NCBI GenBank assembly: GCA_951213105.1
Contig: OX578140.1
Location: 35,695,256 to 35,759,255, forward strand
DNA: 64,000 nucleotides
Origin: Amaurobius ferox
Lineage: Eukaryota; Arthropoda; Arachnida; Araneae; Amaurobiidae
Direction: 5' to 3'
Shown here: positions 44,751 to 53,804 of the stretch, piece by piece
How positions within the stretch are numbered: the stretch's first letter is position 1
Layout of the letters: every line of letters begins with the position of its first letter
The notes under the pieces: model-generated
What the model was told of the DNA's origin: nothing
What the model saw: the letters and a program-made list of their open reading frames with translations, nothing else
The model's database searches: none
Program-made: the position numbers and the translations under genes

Positions 44751-46690
44751 CGCAATATTTGGTTGTGTTAACATCATTTGTATTTTTTCGAGTGCAGCAA
44801 ATGTATCAGAATGAAATGCATTACGTGTATGAAATAATGGGAATGTGAAAAAAGATGTGTTACATATAATATAAGATAAAGTTAAAAGCTAATGGAATGT
44901 TCCTTATTTAGTCTATAAAGCATAAAATTAAAAATATTAATATTATGCAAAATTTTCATCACGAACTAAAGTGATACCTTGTGGCAAATAGAAACATTTT
45001 AGCAATGAATGCAATTATCGCCATTGCGTAGATTTAAATTTTGTAAAGAAATTTTGTGAAAAATAACAAAATCAAATTATATATACTAATAATTATCTGT
45101 AAGTAAATGTTTATTTCGCAATTTCGCACAGAAAATCAGAAAAAAAATATTTACAAGATGCTAGTAAAAACTGTCGAATGAAATATTGAGAATTTTTTTA
45201 ATTTATCTTTTCTGGTGATATCAAAAACTGTTCATCAAAAGTTTGGCCATGCTATTTTATTGCGAATTACGAAACTGACTGTGAAACAATTTGCAAATAT
45301 AATATTATAAAACATTCTAGACAGAGCCAAGTGGGATTGCTATAAATAATTTTACATATTAAATATTTATACAGAGGTACTTTTTAGAACTATTTATCTT
45401 TATACCGAGTGTTTTTATCAAATTCCTTCGCAGAAATTTGTTTTTATGCCATAATATATATATTTTCATCATGAGAAAAATATAAAATATTTAAACATAA
45501 CATTCTAAGCACTCATGCATTAGATAGAACTTTAGCGTTACCGAATTTCAATATGCTACCACAACGTGCGAATATACCCACCACATTGACTTTTTGAGTT
45601 TATGATTTATTCATGAAACAACTATACGCATACACTACCTTAAAACATGTCTTTAGCTTTAAAATTCAGACATATGAAAAATTTAATATCAATATTGAAG
45701 AGATTGTATACCTTAACATTTTGCTTTCAATTTTGTGTTCTGTAAAATATTTTATAAAAATAGTTTTTTTACACGAATTCCTTTCTTTTATATAAGATAA
45801 AATATACTAAAATTTTATAAGAATAAAGTATTCTATTCTGTCAATAGATTAACATATATTTTCTTCAGAACTGATTCAATAAGCGTATAGTATTTTGATA
45901 GGTAAACAACATAGAAAGTTGAAAAGGTTCGCAAAGTAAAATAAACTATAAAATAAAGTGTATACGGTGCATGGAAAATGACGAAGAGGCGCTAAGCACA
46001 GGATTAAACACAGGGTAGAGGAGAATGAACTTCGAGTAAACAACCTAATGTACATATAAAATTGTTGAGTCTTGTTGACTGGAAGTCAAAACGTCGTGAA
46101 AAAGACAATGCAAGCCTTAAAATCGTTTATGCGGAATCGTAATATCACCAAAATTTCGTTTTAAAGAGAAGGCGATTACTGTTTGAATCCGATTTCATGC
46201 AGACAAGACTAAATCCAACGTTTCTTTGGAATGTTTTTCTCGGATAACAAGGTCCAATTTCTTTCAGCTTGGTGCATTGATTTTCAAATATATTTAATAA
46301 GATCATATAGTAAAGTAGCAATTTTTTAAACGAGAAAACTGATGTCGCAAGTCTCATTTGAATGAGCAAAGAATACACTCTCTTATAGATATACCGAGAT
46401 TTAACCTCGAGACAATAACTTGTCACTCTATACAGCCTTACAGTCGTTTTTAACTGAACATTCAATATTGCACAATTTTATTCCAGGTACAATTTGATGA
46501 CTTGTAAGAAGGTAAAGTTTTGATATTCAAAAGTTTCTTATTTGTGTATAAAACAAAGTTATTGCAATGTTTAGCAAACTTTTGGGTCATGTACCATAAT
46601 GTGGATGACTGAAAAAGTCATATTTATAAGTGCAAGCGACCCTCATAATTTACACATTGAGAAGACGTGTAAACGTGAGCTACCAAAACT
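44751..46690. other. AT-rich non-coding stretch
   Basis: No gene or element. Open frames of 60-106 codons here are Ile/Phe/Lys-rich or otherwise featureless. Confidence 0.5.
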
Positions 46691-46880
46691 GAACTACCAT
46701 ACTCACATTAACGTGAAGTACCATATTCACATTAATGTGAACTACCATATTCACATTAATGTGAATTACCATATTCACATTAATGTGAACTACCATATTC
46801 ACATTAATGTGAACTACCATATTCACATTAATGTGAACTACCATATTCACATTAACGTGAACTACCATACTCACATTATA
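46691..46880 (+). repeat. 24 bp minisatellite, 8 copies
   Basis: Eight units of GAACTACCATATTCACATTA plus ATGT start every 24 bp (46691, 46715, 46739 ... 46859). Each contains the 12 bp palindrome CACATTAATGTG. Since 24 is divisible by 3, frames on both strands stay open (HINVNYHI-type and VVHINVNM-type repeats), which explains the 136- and 64-codon open frames. Confidence 0.95.
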
Positions 46881-47271
46881 TTATATAAATATATCAAATT
46901 AATAGTTACCCATTATAATTTATATGTACTAAGTTTGAAATGGGGCTTAAAGTTTAATACCCTCTTTGAAGATAAACTCAAAACTAATTTGGTACAGTTT
47001 TTGATTTAGGCAGATGTTTGGTAATTATTCCAAAACTTATGATATGTATATAAAACGCAATCAAACATTTAAACGGCATCCATATTTGAAAATACGAGTT
47101 TACAAATCAAATTGACACTTCCATAGACACTGGAAATAAACAGCGGCATGTATGGTAAAGTACATATGGTTGGGATTTTAATGACATTGCAATACGAACT
47201 TCTGAATTTATAAGTTCTAGTTCATTACTTCACTTGGATGATTTTAGAAGCTTCAAACAAACTTCAAACAG
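46881..47271. other. AT-rich spacer
   Basis: Nothing recognised. Confidence 0.4.
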
Positions 47272-49190
47272 TATACCGAGTAGAAATAAAATAACGTCAG
47301 GTGTTCAGAATTCTCTAGCGAGTAATGTATTGAACGAAACGTAACAAAATTTGGTGGTGGTACACAGTGGAACATGCGGTTTCTATTACTAAAAACAAAA
47401 ATTAGTTACAAAAGTCACTTCCAGAGAAAAATTTTGGCGCTGTAAAAATTTAGTGTGGTACACAAAACAGACAGAAACCTTTTATCCAATGTCGTTAATT
47501 CACATTTTTTCAAAAGTCCTCCGACCCCTTTCTGTCTTGCCACCCCTAAATTTATGATTTTATGACCTTTGGGTCAACACACTGTAAACTTTGGCGTCAT
47601 TCAGACTGGAGGTATTGTCTGATGTTTCAGACACAATAAATAATGTACATAAAAATGTCTCACCATAACAGTATGAGATCTATTTCTGGTCTCACATGTA
47701 GTAGTATGAATAGTGAATGAGTAAAAGCCGAATGAGACAGTACACATCAATTTTGTTAACAATGAATGACAATGTTCATTGTTAATTGCAAATGAGGTTC
47801 AATATGACCACCATTGTGATATTCCAAGAACTGCATGCGTTGCACGATATGTTCCACGGCGACTCTCATCATATCAGAAGTGATTTGTCTCATGAGTAAC
47901 GTTATTCGATCTTTCAACGTTGCGATATCGGCGACATATCCTTCATACACTACGCTTTTAAGAAATCCCCACAGACAAATATCACAAGAATTGAGATCGG
48001 GGAACCTCGGTGGCCACCTCGGTGGATAGCACGACTAATGATTCTGCTGTCAGAGACATGTTCCCGAAACTCACGCTGCACCTTAAGTTTGGTGTGGGGT
48101 AGAGCACCATCCTGAATAAAGGTGGTCAAATCAAGATATCCTCGTTGCTGCAGTTGTGGAACCACGAAGTTACGTAGCATATCGGCATACCTGTCAGCGT
48201 TGCCTGAACACCATTGCCGGTCAGCATTGGTCCACTTTGCCGACTTTCTTCATAAAAGTAAGGACCGATGATAAAAGATGCCGTAAAGCCGCACCACACT
48301 GTGACTTTTGCGAGTTGAGAGGTTCCTGCAGACAAGCGTGCGGATTAGTTGCAGTCCAAATGCGGCAGTTGTGTGTGTTAATACCACTGTTCTAATGAAA
48401 GTGCGCTTCGTCACTCTATAAAATGTGCCACGGCCATGCATCATACACTTCCATTCGTGCTAAGAATCTCAAAGAAAACTTAATTCGGGTGTCTGCATCG
48501 CCAGGGAGTAATTCTTGAACATGATAGATTTTATAGGGGCAAAATTTCAATATCTGATGCAGGATTTTCCACACAGTTGAGTATGAAGTATCCATTTGAA
48601 GGGATATTGGCCGTGCACTACTGGTACTCTGCACATTCGTCATCCCTTGTTCCCCAATAGCTGTTGCAACGTCTTCGACTTGTTGCTGACTGATTGCTTT
48701 GCTGCCCCGACCTGGTTGCCATGCTAGAGTTCCGGTAGTTTCAAAGCGTTGAATCATGTTTCGTAAGTTTGTTAATCTCATCGGTTTTCGTCGTAACTTC
48801 TTCAACCGCCGAAATTCACGAATTACAGCATAGGCATTCTCGTTCCGCTGGTAATATTGCTTGACTAACAAAGTGATGTAACTTAAGGTAAGAACCATCA
48901 AAAGGTACTAGGTAGTTCGCTTCTGAATGATGAAAATTCTCCTAAACTTTCCTTTTATCCACATGATCACTACACGGAACGCGATTATGTAAATTAGTGC
49001 ATTTTACTCGGGAAAACAGCGTCAAAATTTCCCCTGGAGGTAACTTTTGAAACTATTTTTTTTAGAAATTTAGAAATCTGAACCGCATATTCCACTATGT
49101 ATGCCAATTGAATTTTGTTACGTTTCGTCCAATACATTACTCGCTAGAGGGCGCTGAACACTTCACGTTGTTTCATAGTCATCCGGTATA
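47272..49190 (-). mobile_element. Mariner-superfamily transposon, full length but inactive
   Basis: Both ends begin with TATACCG. The terminal inverted repeats are about 180 bp: left arm about 47274-47455 and right arm about 49010-49189, sharing CTAGCGAGTAATGTATTG, ACGAAACGTAACAAAAT and TATGCGGTT-type words. TA lies at both edges, as in Tc1/mariner insertions. Inside is one transposase gene on the minus strand (47756-48901), broken in several places. The 3' untranslated part (about 47540-47695) is present again in inverted orientation at 49836-49993. Confidence 0.88.
47756..48901 (-). pseudogene. Mariner-type transposase pseudogene with N-terminal HTH (DUF4817-like)
   Basis: The first 160 codons are intact: two Met codons, then ITLLVKQYYQRNENAYAVIR, a helix-turn-helix-type N-terminus, and a basic linker containing AWQPGRGSKAIS. 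The catalytic core follows in pieces. The first Asp lies in WPWHIL-stop-SDEAHF, where a TAG replaces the usual Trp just before SDE. The second is in TFIQDGALPHT. The third, an Asp, is in FPDLNSCDICLWGFLK, which fits a D,D,D-type triad. Frameshifts separate the parts at about 48250-48440, 48130-48180 and 47950. The total of about 380 codons is close to the family's usual size. It would cut and paste the element at TA sites if intact. Flanking ~180 bp inverted repeats support the assignment. Confidence 0.85.
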
Positions 49191-49694
49191 TTGGGCAGAT
49201 CGTGTCGACACATTATAGTATTTAAAACAATGGTAGTAAAATAAATTTATACTGACCACGTCTTAAAATATCAAATTTACTTACTCTGAAATTTCTAATG
49301 TAACCGTGCTTAAAATTGTGTAACCGCCCGTAAAATTCTGATTAAATGCGAATATGCTAAAATGAAACAAATATCATAAAACTTGGACTAAATTTTGTGT
49401 AAGTACGTGAGAGTACATTGTTGCACTGCTATAGACATGCATTATTTTTATACTTTAAACTACTTTGTAAATAGTTCTAATTAATAATTTATTTAAATAA
49501 TTCTACTTGCAAATGTAAGGAAACAAATTTCATGGAATCATATATATCGCGTTTTATGAAGCTGCATGAAAATTCGAATCTAGCCTGGAATTATAATCTA
49601 AACTTTAATGATATATTGAAGATTAAAAAAGGGAGTGATTTCGGATTTAATAGTAACATTTTCCTATTAATTTATTTTCTCTGTAAGAAAACTC
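49191..49694. other. AT-rich spacer
   Basis: Nothing recognised. Confidence 0.4.
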
Positions 49695-50030
49695 TTCGTA
49701 CAGAGTAACTCTCCGGGGTAGAAACCGAGTAGAAATAAAATAACGTCAAACCGAGTGGAAATAACTAAAACTTATAGTAGAAATAACTACACTTATATGT
49801 AGAAATAACTGAAACTTATATGTAGAAATAACTACCTGTGAGACCAGAAATAGATCTCATACTGTTATGGTGAGACAGTTTTATGTACATTATTTATTGT
49901 GTCTGAAACATCAGACAATACCTCCAGTCTGAATGACGCCAAAGTTTACAGTGTGCTGACCCAAAGGTCAGAAAATCATAAATTTAGGGGTGTACGACAG
50001 AGTAACTCTCTTCGTACAGAGTAACTCTCC
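49695..50030. mobile_element. Rearranged mariner derivative between 20 bp direct repeats
   Basis: The perfect 20-mer TTCGTACAGAGTAACTCTCC occurs at 49695-49714 and 50011-50030. Between them are the left tip of the mariner element (ACCGAGTAGAAATAAAATAA plus CGTCA, about 49724-49748, identical to 47276-47300) and a small minisatellite. After these comes an inverted copy (49836-49993) of the mariner's 47540-47695 segment (TGAGACCAGAAATAGATCTC, TTACAGTGTG, CATAAATTTAGGGGTG). No second terminal repeat is visible. Confidence 0.8.
49741..49838 (+). repeat. ~23 bp minisatellite in the mariner derivative
   Basis: About four units of GTAGAAATAACTNNNACTTA plus TAT, starting near 49753 with variation in the first copies. 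It seems to have grown from the GTAGAAATAA word of the element's own tip. Confidence 0.8.
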
Positions 50031-50050
50031 TTGTACTTCGTAAACTCTCC

Positions 50051-50108
50051 GGGGGGGGGGGGAGTGAATAATCGTCTCCGGGGGCAAAGCCCCCGGAGAC
50101 GATTATTC
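50051..50108. repeat. G-run and perfect 20 bp-arm GC-rich hairpin
   Basis: A G homopolymer (about 50051-50062) is followed by arms 50066-50085 and 50089-50108. They are perfectly complementary (inner part CTCCGGGGGC / GCCCCCGGAG) with a 3-base AAA loop. It is very GC-rich compared with its surroundings. A U-tract does not follow, so it is not a bacterial-type terminator. Confidence 0.95.
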
Positions 50109-50679
50109 GCCCCGCCCTCGGAGACATTTTATATTACATTATTTTCTATTTATGTGACAGCATTTAGAATCATTTATTTAAAGCAAATGGAAAAATTGCC
50201 CCCACCCCTAAAGTTTCATTCGCCTTCCCCCGGCCAAAAAGTCCTGACAAAAAGACTGCTAAAGTCTGAGTCCCTATTCGATTTTCTATACACACGGAAT
50301 TTAAGTAAAATGCACGACTTTGCGCACAATCAACAATAAACTGGTTTGAAACATAAAATGCATATCAAGACAAATAGCCATATATACGTTTTGGAAATTA
50401 AATGGATTTGCTTCATCAGAACAAAAAGTCTGAACCTAAACGTCCCAAGTAAACGTAAGACAATGTTGGCCAAACTGAAATGGCTAAACGACATTAAAAT
50501 TTTGTGGCGCAACTTAGTGGCACGAATGTGAAACAAAACTAAGAAATTAGGAAATCCCAGTAATATAGGGATTTCTCAGTGACTCCATATTTCCCCGAGG
50601 TATAGCATAACCAAGTCTTTTTTTGTTTGCTTGTTTGTATTCTCTGACTTTTTCTTGTCTGTGTCTCATGTCCTTTTTC
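50109..50679. other. Non-coding stretch
   Basis: Several 60-100 codon frames overlap on both strands; none shows a domain. No RNA gene seen. Confidence 0.4.
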
Positions 50680-50930
50680 TCTGCTTCCCAATATTCTAAT
50701 TTTATTCCCCTTTAGTGCCACTAAATGTCGTCACTAGGTGTCACCACTGTATTTTAAAATATTCTAGCCATTTTTCTTTGGTCAACATCGCCTTGTGCTT
50801 ACTTGAACTTTTAGGTCCAAACATCTTATTGTAATGAAGAAATCTATTTGATTTCCGAATGCTTATGTGTCTTGATTTGCTCTGCATTTTACGTTGTATA
50901 GCAGTTTATTACATAGGCATTAGTTCTACC
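50680..50930 (+). repeat. R5 diverged block, copy 1
   Basis: Relative of 59990-60240. Shared words in order are CTTCC, CCTTTTAGT/CCCCTTTAGT, CACTAGGTGTC(A/G)CCAC, TAGCCATTTT, CTT(A)AAGTAC/CTTACTTGAAC, GTCCAAACATCTTATTG versus CGCTCCGAAGATAAGTTCC, and ATTTCC(C)(G)AATGC. The match is strongest at CACTAGGTGTC. Confidence 0.6.
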
Positions 50931-50999
50931 TGCATCACAAATAGTAATTTCCATTCCTTTCATTCATCACAATACAACAATAATTTATTTTATTTTAAA
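50931..50999. other. Short spacer
   Basis: Nothing recognised. Confidence 0.3.
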
Positions 51000-51250
51000 A
51001 CTTAATACCATGGAGGTACAAGTAATTTAACTCTATGCTTAAAACTTCATCAAAAAATCGTCTGCATCTCTGTGTAAAATCAATCAACGTTTCATTCATA
51101 TGAGCTATATTGCAGACTCCATGAGCTAAATAATTCTACGTTAAAGAAATGCAGCAATTCTTATACAACTAATTTTATATCTTTTGGTGTTTACATTCTC
51201 CATAAGTGAAAATTAGGCTTCGTTGAAGAAATCAAATATTTTTTATTTAT
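51000..51250 (+). repeat. R4 diverged block, copy 2
   Basis: Partner of 36121-36370 (CATCAAAAAATCGTCTGC, CTCTGTGTAAAATCAAT, CAGACTCCATGAGCTAAATA, CAGCAATTCTTATAC, AATTAGGCTTCG). It is followed at 51260-51360 by the CAACATACTAAAATTTCATT ... GACAGACAGAA part, which matches 36905-36985. Confidence 0.75.
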
Positions 51251-51359
51251 ATTCACATAGGTCCCACCGACCGTCTGAACAACATACTAAAATTTCATTT
51301 TAATGAAGTCATTTTTGCGGCAGTTATCGTGCTAACGGACAGATAGACAGACAGAACAA

Positions 51360-51917
51360 AGTCACACTTTTCAACTATGTTGTAAAGTATTAATAATTTG
51401 ATACGAGCATTATTCATACTTACGTTCATATTATCCATTCCTCTTATAGACTATATACTACCATAATTGTTCTGGTCGTTATCATTATATTTATAGATCA
51501 TAATGCCATGAAAATCTTAAATCAAAAAATTTGAGTTCTAATCATGAACTAAAATCTCTATCTATAATAATAGTTCCTATCTATCCAATCCTAATCTAGC
51601 TATAATAATAGTTCCAGTTTTAACGCATAATCTACGCATCAGTTACGCATTACTACATATAATCTACGCATAAAATTTGATAGCAGTGGATGCGGTGCAT
51701 GCTCTTTTCAGTTATATCTGAACAAACACAGAGAAAAACTTGGAAAATAGTTGGATTCTGTCAAAATCTCAAGTATTTGAAATTGTCATAAATGCTAGTT
51801 GTTTCGGAAGAATGGACACAATAAATTGTCAATAATATCATATTTTAAACGTTGTGTTAAAATATTAAAACACTTGTTCTATGAATCACATGTTTACAAC
51901 CTTTGTTTTTCTTTCAG
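51360..51917 (+). other. Intron 3' part upstream of the Ig exon
   Basis: AT-rich sequence with direct repeats of ATCTATAATAATAGTTCC (about 51560 and 51600) and TAATCTACGCAT (51628, 51658). It ends in the pyrimidine-rich acceptor TTTGTTTTTCTTTCAG at 51902-51917. No other coding exon is visible in it. Confidence 0.6.
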
Positions 51918-52187
51918 TGCCCCTGAGCCTGGAGGTCGGAGCAAACGTGACCTTGGTCAGGGTAGGAAGCGCAGTGACATTGCGATGTGTGGCCACATCG
52001 TACCCTCTGGCAACCGTCACCTGGTCTCGTACCGAGTCCAACTCTAAGTCCCAGGTCTTGGACCATGTGCGGGTCCTGGCCGAGCTCACATTCAGCGCCG
52101 TACGCCGAGTCGATAACGGAACATACGCCTGTATGGCCAGCAATCAGAGAGATATGATGGTCGCAGCACAGGACGTTGTAGTTTTAG
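51918..52187 (+). CDS. Internal exon encoding one immunoglobulin (I-set-like) domain
   Basis: A 270 bp exon, in phase 1 at both ends, of an unidentified Ig-superfamily gene. The acceptor TTTCAG ends at 51917 and the donor GTCAGT starts at 52188. The translated domain has the canonical order: a strand with GSAVTLRCVA giving the first Cys, then TVTWSR with the core Trp, then LTFSAVRRVDNGTYACMASN with the D-x-G-x-Y-x-C signature and the second Cys, then a final VVVLG strand. A sequon (NGT) precedes the second Cys. Such domains usually lie outside the cell and mediate adhesion or receptor binding. The coding GC content is clearly above the surrounding AT-rich DNA. The frame upstream of 51917 and downstream of 52187 lies in intron. 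Hemicentin, Dscam, turtle, sidestep and similar proteins all use such phase 1-1 exons; I cannot choose between them. No neighbouring exon is seen within the window. Confidence 0.9.
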
Positions 52188-53028
52188 GTCAGTGCGTTTT
52201 TTTTATTGTTGTTGTTATTTTGTTTGTTTTACATGCAGATATTAGATCAAAAGTTTACATTTTGCATGAAGATGGTTCTTACGCAATGTCCTGGCTAACA
52301 AATAGCAGCATAAGTTCGTTGTATTAACGAGTTCTGTTTATCTAGGGGTCACTGATGTCAGGTCTGCAATTGTAAATACAACTTCGTATTTAACTCTTTC
52401 AAAATATATTAAATAGTTAATTTTTCAAAATGAAGTTTGAATAGTTAAATACTTTCGTAGAAATATTCCAAACAAAACACTCTAAATGAATCCTATATTT
52501 TGACTATTGTGACTGTGGGTATCATTACATGCGGTATGGCATTTGTGAATAAACGCCATGGGAGTATAAAACCTGCAGAGCCTGCAAATGTCATAGTTAT
52601 GACTGTAAAATTGATGTCATGTATATTTCATGTAAGTCCTAAATGAGTTCACTGTGGAAGCGCAGATTGCGTTTTCTGTCAATTCATTCTTCATACGTCC
52701 ATTTAGCATGCATGGACTAGCCTGTTGCAAAATTAACCGATCTGCTATTTATAACCAACTGAGCACCAATCAATGAGTACCATATTTTATTGCAGAAAGT
52801 AAACATGCTAATAATTTTAATTTTAGCAATCTTTCTCTTTGAGTATAAGGTATAAATTGTGTGTAGCAAAATTTTATTTCTTATATATTAATAATGTTCA
52901 ATATATGGATTATATCGCTTAGTAGAGGCTTACAATTTTCTTTATATCTCTGTGTTTTCACGTTAGCTTTGCGCGAATTATAGGTGAAAAGTATCTGCTT
53001 GAGTACTCTACAATATGACTGGTGATTG
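52188..53028 (+). other. Intron 5' part downstream of the Ig exon
   Basis: Begins with the donor GTCAGT and a T-rich stretch with GTTGTTGTTATTTTGTTTGT. No other exon, RNA or element recognised. Confidence 0.55.
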
Positions 53029-53725
53029 TTAAGGGGGTATGGTACCCAAATTGCTGAAATCTGCAATTTTGATGTTATAGTTTTAATTTTCTGTATTCAG
53101 GTAGATTTTAAGTATAGTAATCAAAATGTGATATTCAAAATTTTAAAAATTTAAAAGATATATTTTTTTTTAATTAAAATTTCAAGAATTTTACAAGTTT
53201 TCTTTTTGATATAAATAGAAAAATAATTTTTCTAAAATTTTAATTTGGACATTTTTTAACACAAAAATATGTAAGAAATAAATTATTGTCTTCTCCAGTT
53301 TTTGTAAATAAGAATCAGAAAAAATTTAATAAAAAAGAACGTAATAAAACGTGATTTTACACCACAAATATTGTTTTCGAAAATCATAATAAAACAAACA
53401 CATATTTCAGCAATTGCTGAAGGCAAATTAAAGAAAAGTATATATATAACAATTGTTCCAAATTTCATTCATATTCTTGCAATAGAATTTGACTTATACC
53501 AATTTAAATTTATAAAAATGTCGAAAATCACGCCTTTGAGAAAAAAGGCATTAAAGTTGAGTGACAACTTCAGTAGTTCAATTTTTAACATTACAATATA
53601 ATCGGTTCTATTTAATATAGCACGATTAATTTGGTGTCATTGGAATCAGAAAATTATGAATTTTTTTTACACAATAAAAAATTTGAGATTTTTTGGGATT
53701 TCTTGGGATACCATACCCCCATTAA
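53029..53725. mobile_element. TTAA-flanked MITE
   Basis: TTAA at 53029-53032 is followed by GGGGGTATGGTACCCAA. The other end (TTGGGATACCATACCCCC at 53703-53720) is its inverted copy and is followed one base later by TTAA (53722-53725). Subterminal similarity (AATCTGCAATTTT...TTAATTTTCTG against the inverted right side) extends about 80 bp. A TTAA target is typical of piggyBac-type elements. No transposase is encoded; the ~690 bp interior is very AT-rich. Confidence 0.7.
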
Positions 53726-53740
53726 GTAGATTATTATATG

Positions 53741-53804
53741 TGTTGACAAATTATATTTGTGAGAGTAATAGACCCATTCTTCTCACAAATATAATTTGTC
53801 AACA
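53741..53804. repeat. Perfect 24 bp-arm hairpin
   Basis: Arms 53741-53764 and 53781-53804 are exactly complementary (TGTTGACAAATTATATTTGT plus GAGA) with a 16-base loop. It lies just outside the TTAA-flanked MITE. Confidence 0.95.

Noticed and set aside
46691..46880. CRISPR array
   Set aside because: Units are contiguous with no unique spacers, and the sequence context is eukaryotic.
46599..47009. 136-codon frame as a repeat protein
   Set aside because: Its length comes from the 24 bp minisatellite; the flanking codons carry no features.
50066..50108. Rho-independent terminator
   Set aside because: It is a perfect GC hairpin, but no T-tract follows and the genome is eukaryotic.
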